19,696 bases of DNA, taken from NCBI GenBank assembly GCA_044359525.1, contig JBIKLY010000068.1, positions 1-19,696 of the forward strand. The letters run 5' to 3'. The DNA is from CAJBIL01 sp044359525 (GTDB lineage: Bacteria > Pseudomonadota > Gammaproteobacteria > Burkholderiales > Rhodocyclaceae). The notes under the pieces were generated by a model, which saw nothing but the letters and a program-made list of their open reading frames with translations, did no database searches and was not told the origin of the DNA. The translations under genes were made by a program, and so were the position numbers. Positions 15,769 to 19,696 of the stretch are shown here, in pieces (positions within the stretch are counted from its first letter, which is position 1; every line of letters starts with the position of its first letter).

Positions 15769-16503
15769 CTACTTGTGCCAGACGCCCAGCGTCACCAGCT
15801 GGCTGGTCGCAGCCTCTGACCAGCCACGATTCGCGGCCGGGCTCGCCGGACTGGGATGCAGAATGCGGCCGATTTTTATTTTCACGCCAGCCAGCGCCTC
15901 CGCTGCGCGCACTTCGGCGAAAGCGCCAATGCCGATCACCCATTCCGGCTGCAACCCCATCACTAGTTGCCGCAGGTGTTCATTGCAGGCGGCATAGAGC
16001 GGCCCGGTTTCGGCAGCGGGAAGTTTGTCCGGCGTAATATTTCGACCGTGATCGAAGAAAGCCAGCGGACAATAGTTGGCTACAAAGTGGTCGGCAAAAA
16101 ACCCCTCGGCAGTACCGAAACGCTCGCGGAACAAGCCCCACAAACGCCGTCCGCTGACCTCCGAACGACTGCAGGCGAAACCTTCGATCGGTCGTTTAGG
16201 GTTCTCCAGCGCCGGACGATCAACACTTGCAGAGATACCCATCCAGTCGCGCACCGCCTCGATCTCGCCAAACGGCACGCCACACTGCACCATGCCGAAA
16301 GGGCCGGGATTCATGCCGAGCAGCACCACTTTCCTGCGTGTTGCGCCGTAGCGTCGCAGGTAGTCCTCGTGCGGCGCCCAGGCATAATCAAGCGGGTTGT
16401 AGACGTGTGTTACAGGCAGTGCGAACTCAAGACTGTCGACCGCTATCGAAAGCTTGCGGGCGGCGGCAATCAGCGTGTTGGCAACTTCTCCGCTAGCTGG
16501 CAT
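15769..16503 (-). CDS. SMUG1-type uracil-DNA glycosylase
   Basis: Removes uracil and oxidised pyrimidines such as hydroxymethyluracil from DNA, the first step of base-excision repair. The 244-aa product shows both active-site motifs of the SMUG1 family: GMNPGPFGMVQCGVPFG (63-79, catalytic-water Asn65) and HPSPASPAANRGW (216-228). Both are very close to the animal SMUG1 motifs, which read GMNPGPFGMAQTGVPFG and HPSPRNPQANKGW in my recollection. NPLDYAW (36-42) is another family segment. The ATG at 16503 is 11 nt inside the end of ampG, and the longer open frame upstream is the ampG shadow. It is the last gene of the metX operon and ends against the 15661-15747 palindrome. Confidence 0.93.
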   Translation of the reverse strand: MPASGEVANTLIAAARKLSIAVDSLEFALPVTHVYNPLDYAWAPHEDYLRRYGATRRKVVLLGMNPGPFGMVQCGVPFGEIEAVRDWMGISASVDRPALENPKRPIEGFACSRSEVSGRRLWGLFRERFGTAEGFFADHFVANYCPLAFFDHGRNITPDKLPAAETGPLYAACNEHLRQLVMGLQPEWVIGIGAFAEVRAAEALAGVKIKIGRILHPSPASPAANRGWSEAATSQLVTLGVWHK

Positions 16504-17767
16504 GCGTCTTCGCTTCCGTCCATGGCGCAACGCGCGAAAGCAGCAGCATGCCGGGAACCGCCAGCACGGTGCACAGCAGGAAGAAGCTGAACCAGCCCAG
16601 CCCTTCGACCAACCAGCCTGCTGAGGCATTGATGAAGGTGCGTGGCACAGCGGCGAGACTGGTGAACAAGGCAAACTGCGTTGCCGTGTAGGCCGGATGC
16701 GTACTGCGCGCGATGAAGGCGACAAAAGCGGCCGTACCCAGGCCCACACCGAGCGCCTCCAGTCCGATCACGCCGGCCAGCGCCAGCCGCTGCTCGGCGC
16801 CGATCAGCGCTTGCGGCCCCTGCCAGGCAAGCCAGGCAAAGCCGAGAATCGACACCAGTTGGACAACACCAAACAGCCACAGCGCGCGATTGATGCCGAT
16901 GCGCACCATCCATAAACCGCCAAGCAGGCCGCCAATAACGGCCGGCCATAAACCCGCGTGTTTAGCAATCAAACCGATGTCGGTCTTGGTGAAACCCATG
17001 TCGAGATAAAACGGTGTTGCCAGTGCCGTGCACAAGGAGTCGCCGAGTTTGTAGAGAAAGATGAAGGCCAGCACCAGCAGGGCGTCTCGTACACCGGCCC
17101 GCCCGATGAATTCATTGAACGGTTCAACCACCGCTTCACGCAATGTTTTTGGTGTCGCACCAACTGCTACCGGCTCCCTGATCAGCAAGACCATGACCAT
17201 GCCCGGCAGCATGAAGGCCGCCGTAATCCAGAACACCTGTGACCACGGCAGCAGGTCGGCGAGGATCAGCGACAGCGAACCCGGCACCAGCCCGGCAACG
17301 CGATAGGCATTGACGTGCACCGCGTTGCCAAGACCCAGCTCTTCCTCGACCAGCAGTTCGCGACGATAAGCGTCAAGCGCAATATCCTGCGTCGCAGAAA
17401 AAAGCGCGAGCAGTGCGGCCAGCCACAGCACCGGGCTGATTCCATCGCGTGGCGACAGGCCGCCGAGCAGACCGATGGTGAGCAACAGACCGATCTGCAT
17501 GAGCAGGATCCAGCCCCGTCGCCGGCCAAGGACGGGTAGGGCATAGCGATCGAGCAAGGGGGACCAGAGGAATTTCCAGGTGTAGGGAAACTGGATCAGC
17601 GCGAAGAAGCCGATCGTCTTGAGGTCAACGCCTTCGCTGCGCAGCCATGCCGGCAAGAGGTTGAGCAACAAGTAAAGCGGCAGGCCGGAGCTGAATCCGG
17701 TGAAGATGCAGATCAGCATCTTCCGGGTCATCAATACCCGCAACGATGCGGGCCAAACTCCCGGCAT
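16493..17767 (-). CDS. ampG: AmpG-type muropeptide permease (MFS)
   Basis: Proton-driven inner-membrane transporter that imports GlcNAc-anhydroMurNAc peptides for wall recycling; in bacteria with AmpC it also feeds beta-lactamase induction. The 424-aa product has about 12 membrane segments and the family N terminus: GFSSGLPLYLL (24-34), a WLR-x-EG turn (41-46), then PYTWKFLWSPLLDRY (61-75) and GRRRGW. The ATG at 17767 overlaps the metW stop codon by 1 nt (TGATG); a TTG one codon earlier is possible. The length is in the single-domain AmpG range. Substrate is inferred from family membership; no ampD or ampC gene is present here. Confidence 0.92.
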   Translation of the reverse strand: MPGVWPASLRVLMTRKMLICIFTGFSSGLPLYLLLNLLPAWLRSEGVDLKTIGFFALIQFPYTWKFLWSPLLDRYALPVLGRRRGWILLMQIGLLLTIGLLGGLSPRDGISPVLWLAALLALFSATQDIALDAYRRELLVEEELGLGNAVHVNAYRVAGLVPGSLSLILADLLPWSQVFWITAAFMLPGMVMVLLIREPVAVGATPKTLREAVVEPFNEFIGRAGVRDALLVLAFIFLYKLGDSLCTALATPFYLDMGFTKTDIGLIAKHAGLWPAVIGGLLGGLWMVRIGINRALWLFGVVQLVSILGFAWLAWQGPQALIGAEQRLALAGVIGLEALGVGLGTAAFVAFIARSTHPAYTATQFALFTSLAAVPRTFINASAGWLVEGLGWFSFFLLCTVLAVPGMLLLSRVAPWTEAKTHAS

Positions 17768-18384
17768 CAACGAAGACGTCCGAGGCGATAGAAAGCCAGA
17801 CTGCCGTTCAGATTGGGATCGTCGGAGACCGGCTGGCCGGCTTCATCAAAAGCCAGTCGCTCGCGAATCTCGATGCCCAGTTTGCCGCACAATTCCTCGA
17901 AATCGGCGATCGTGAAAAAGCGCACGTTCGGCGTCTCGTACCAGGCGTAGGGCAGATCCTCGGAAACCGGCATGTGCCCTGCGGCAATCGCCGCCCGGTT
18001 GGCGCGATAGGCGAAGTTGGGGAAACTGACGACGGCCTCTTCGGCCACCCGCAGCATCTCGGTGAGAATGCGCTCGGTGGCGTGCATGGCCTGCAGCGCC
18101 TGCGAGATGATCACGTGGTTGAACGACTGGTCCTCGAAGCCGGAAAGACCGCCTTCGATGTCGATCTGGATCACATCAACGCCGTTGCGGATGCAGCCAA
18201 GCACGCTCGCGTGGTCGATCTCGACGCCGTAACCGGCGACGCCCTTGTTCTCGCGCAAATAGCGCAACAGCGTGCCATCACCGCAACCCAGATCGAGTAC
18301 ACGTTCGCCCGGCGGGATCCAGTTGGCAATCACCGCGAAGTCGAAACGTTCGCGCTCTTTGGCGCTGAGCTGGTTCATGTTCAT
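17767..18384 (-). CDS. metW: MetW, methyltransferase-fold partner of MetX
   Basis: Class I SAM-dependent methyltransferase fold; MetW is encoded next to MetX in many proteobacteria and is thought to assist or regulate MetX in methionine synthesis. Its own methyl acceptor is unknown. The 205-aa product has the SAM-binding motif VLDLGCGDGTLL (29-40), the acidic strand GYGVEID and the later FNHVIISQALQAM. The ATG at 18384 overlaps the metX stop codon by 4 nt; a second ATG two codons on (18378) is possible. The stop codon overlaps the ampG start. Length is normal. Confidence 0.95.
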   Translation of the reverse strand: MNMNQLSAKERERFDFAVIANWIPPGERVLDLGCGDGTLLRYLRENKGVAGYGVEIDHASVLGCIRNGVDVIQIDIEGGLSGFEDQSFNHVIISQALQAMHATERILTEMLRVAEEAVVSFPNFAYRANRAAIAAGHMPVSEDLPYAWYETPNVRFFTIADFEELCGKLGIEIRERLAFDEAGQPVSDDPNLNGSLAFYRLGRLR

Positions 18385-19517
18385 ACCGGGATATTCTCCA
18401 GATAGGCGCGCAGTACGGCGTGATAGTGCGCGTCGTCGAGCAAAAAGGAGTCATGCCCGGCGTCGCAGTCGATTTCAGCGTAAGCGACGTGCCGACGGTT
18501 GTGCAGCAGCGCAAAAACAATCTCGCGCGAACGCGCCGGGGCAAAACGCCAGTCGGTCGAGAAGCTGGCGACGAAAAACTTGGCCTTGGCACGCGCCAGT
18601 GCCGCGGCCAGATTGCCGTCAAAGTCGTAGGCCGGATCGAAATAATCGAGCGCCTTGGTCGTCATCAGGTAGGTATTGGCATCGAAGAAACCGGCAAACT
18701 TGTCGCCCTGATAGCGCAGATAGGACTCGATCTCGAAATCAACGTCGTAGCTGAACTTGTGCTCGCCGTGACGCAAACGACGGCCGAATTTCTCGCCCAT
18801 CTGACTATCCGACAGATAGGTGATGTGGCCGACCATGCGTGCCAGACGCAAGCCGTTGGCCGGCACCACGCCATGCTCGGTGTAATGGCCACCATGGAAA
18901 TCCGGGTCGGAAATGATCGCCTGCCGCGCCACCTCGTTGAAAGCGATATTCTGCGCCGAGAGCTTTGGCGCGGAGGCAATGACCATCGCATGCCGGATGC
19001 GGTCGGGAAACTGCAGCGACCATTCGAGCGCCTGCATGCCGCCCAGGCTGCCGCCGATGACCGCCGCCCAGGCATCAACGTGCAGGTGATCGGCCAGTCG
19101 CGCCTGCGCAGCGACCCAGTCTTCGACGGTGACCAGCGGAAAATCGGCGCCGTAATGCTTGCCGGTTTCCGGATTGATCGACAAGGGGCCGGTCGAGCCA
19201 TAACAGCCGCCGAGGTTGTTCACGCCAACAACGAAAAACTTGTTGGTATCAAGCGGCTTGCCGGGACCGATCAGGTTGTCCCACCAGCCAATATTTTTTG
19301 GATTGTCGGCGTAAGTGCCGGCGACGTGATGGCCGCCGGACAGGGCGTGACAAACCAGCACGGCGTTTGAGCGCGTAGCGTTCAGCGTGCCATAGGTTTC
19401 GAAAACGAGTTCAAAACCCGGTAGCGAGGCGCCGCTTCTCAGCGCCAGTGCTTCATTGAAACGGACCCGTTGCGGGACAACGACTCCTACGGAGTTCTCT
19501 TGTGGCATCACAATCAT
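18381..19517 (-). CDS. metX: Homoserine O-acyltransferase MetX (probably succinyltransferase)
   Basis: Alpha/beta-hydrolase-fold enzyme that activates homoserine by acylation, committing it to methionine. The 378-aa product has the nucleophile elbow GGSLGGMQALEW with S157, Asp322 in STDWRF and His355 in DAGHDSF, giving a complete triad, plus the family GGCYGSTGP (103-111). It has long been annotated as an acetyltransferase, but betaproteobacterial MetX proteins are now generally assigned as succinyltransferases; the sequence alone does not settle this. Start: ATG at 19517, or the ATG at 19508 (MPQENS), neither with a strong ribosome site. It follows a SAM-II riboswitch and terminator and is coupled to metW by a 4-nt overlap. 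Confidence 0.95.
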   Translation of the reverse strand: MIVMPQENSVGVVVPQRVRFNEALALRSGASLPGFELVFETYGTLNATRSNAVLVCHALSGGHHVAGTYADNPKNIGWWDNLIGPGKPLDTNKFFVVGVNNLGGCYGSTGPLSINPETGKHYGADFPLVTVEDWVAAQARLADHLHVDAWAAVIGGSLGGMQALEWSLQFPDRIRHAMVIASAPKLSAQNIAFNEVARQAIISDPDFHGGHYTEHGVVPANGLRLARMVGHITYLSDSQMGEKFGRRLRHGEHKFSYDVDFEIESYLRYQGDKFAGFFDANTYLMTTKALDYFDPAYDFDGNLAAALARAKAKFFVASFSTDWRFAPARSREIVFALLHNRRHVAYAEIDCDAGHDSFLLDDAHYHAVLRAYLENIPV

Positions 19518-19537
19518 TTGGCTGACAAAAAATCAAA

Positions 19538-19567
19538 AGCCCAGTCGGCGGATAAGCGGACTGGGCT
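19538..19567 (-). terminator. Intrinsic terminator of the metX leader
   Basis: On the minus strand AGCCCAGTC (19567-19559) pairs perfectly with GACTGGGCT (19546-19538) across a 12-nt loop, followed by TTTGATTTTTTG. It lies between the riboswitch aptamer and the metX start, about 20 nt before the ATG, so it serves as the expression platform of the riboswitch and not as the end of an upstream gene. Confidence 0.88.
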
Positions 19568-19570
19568 GGC

Positions 19571-19625
19571 CCCGCTTTAGCCGTATTTATAAAGCGCCCG
19601 CAAGCTGATCGTTCAAATCGGCGCT
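19571..19625 (-). promoter_or_regulatory. SAM-II (SAM-alpha) riboswitch aptamer upstream of metX
   Basis: Read on the minus strand: P1 strand AGCGCC (19625-19620), GATTTGAACGATCAGCTTGC, then the complementary GGCGCT (19598-19593), TATAAA and GGCTAAAGCGGGG. This has the order and key bases of the SAM-II consensus (GAUUUGA, GCUUGC, the AUAAA stretch, and the GCUAAAG 3' pseudoknot strand). P1 is six perfect pairs. The family binds S-adenosylmethionine and lowers expression of methionine genes. The neighbouring gene (metX) is its classic target in Alphaproteobacteria. Confidence 0.9.
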
Positions 19626-19635
19626 ATGGAATCGA

Positions 19636-19664
19636 AAGTTACCGCCCGGCTCGGGAAAAGTCAA
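19636..19664 (-). promoter_or_regulatory. Promoter of the metX operon
   Basis: Minus-strand TTGACT (19664-19659) and TAACTT (19641-19636) are separated by 17 nt. The -35 is strong (five of six), the -10 weaker (three of six). Transcription would start about 19629, a few bases before the riboswitch P1 strand, which is what an aptamer at the very 5' end of a leader needs. Confidence 0.6.
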
Positions 19665-19680
19665 TTCCCATCCTTTTTGT

Positions 19681-19696
19681 TTAAGTGGGGTCAGAC
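19681..19696. repeat. Possible REP-like end (GTGGGGTCAGAC) at the window edge
   Basis: The last bases read TTAAGTGGGGTCAGAC. I recall this GGGGTCAGAC core as a common intergenic repeat end, often near REP-associated transposases, in environmental proteobacteria. Only one partial copy is visible and it is cut by the edge, so this is a weak call. Confidence 0.25.

Noticed and set aside
15621..15776. ACTTGT on both sides of the 15661-15747 palindrome as a target duplication
   Set aside because: Removing one copy and the element would delete the stop codons of both flanking genes, and six bases is weak evidence.
16504..16749. N-terminal extension of the glycosylase
   Set aside because: Lies fully within ampG in another frame and has shadow-like composition; the family begins near the ATG at 16503.

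Overview
The window looks like chromosomal core DNA of a betaproteobacterium, most likely a Rhodocyclales member (Dechloromonas / Azonexus / Accumulibacter-like). This is inferred from gene order (mreBCD-mrdA-rodA-rlpA-dacC divergent from gatCAB; metX-metW-ampG), the high-GC coding style and the protein sequences; no rRNA or tRNA is present to confirm it. Every base falls in or close to a recognisable gene, and there is no gene-free stretch over 300 bases.

Layout. (1) 88-8103, minus strand: the cell-elongation cluster mreB, mreC, mreD, mrdA (PBP2), rodA and rlpA, followed by dacC, which has its own extended -10 promoter. These make the rod-shape peptidoglycan machine (MreB filament, MreCD bridge, RodA polymerase, PBP2 transpeptidase) plus two wall-trimming enzymes. 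The operon is tight (3-48 nt gaps) except between mreC and mreD, where a palindromic element of about 144 bp sits between 9-bp direct repeats. (2) 8206-12000, plus strand: gatC-gatA-small lipoprotein-gatB, the tRNA-dependent amidotransferase. (3) 12040-13306, minus strand: pyrE and an overlapping secreted coiled-coil protein of unknown function. (4) 13345-15628, plus strand: exonuclease III (xth), then four small membrane-protein genes: YqjD/DUF883-like, YqjE-like, YqjK-like, and a 105-aa protein whose C-terminal half resembles the LETM1 membrane segment. (5) 15769-19517, minus strand: metX-metW-ampG-SMUG1-type uracil-DNA glycosylase, a chain of overlapping genes.

The most informative non-coding element is upstream of metX (19538-19664): a promoter, a SAM-II riboswitch aptamer, and an intrinsic terminator. 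A competing hairpin uses both the aptamer's 3' strand and the terminator loop, so an attenuation switch can be read from the sequence. Because the genes downstream of metX overlap, SAM may also affect ampG and the glycosylase.

Three dispersed palindromic repeats (24-70, 5930-6073, 15661-15747) are built from 8-bp units (GCRCAGAG or GCACCAAG types). The first two clearly belong to one family. The third has the same architecture with a different unit and lies between convergent genes, where it probably also terminates transcription. No CRISPR array, prophage, transposase gene or obvious defence system is visible.
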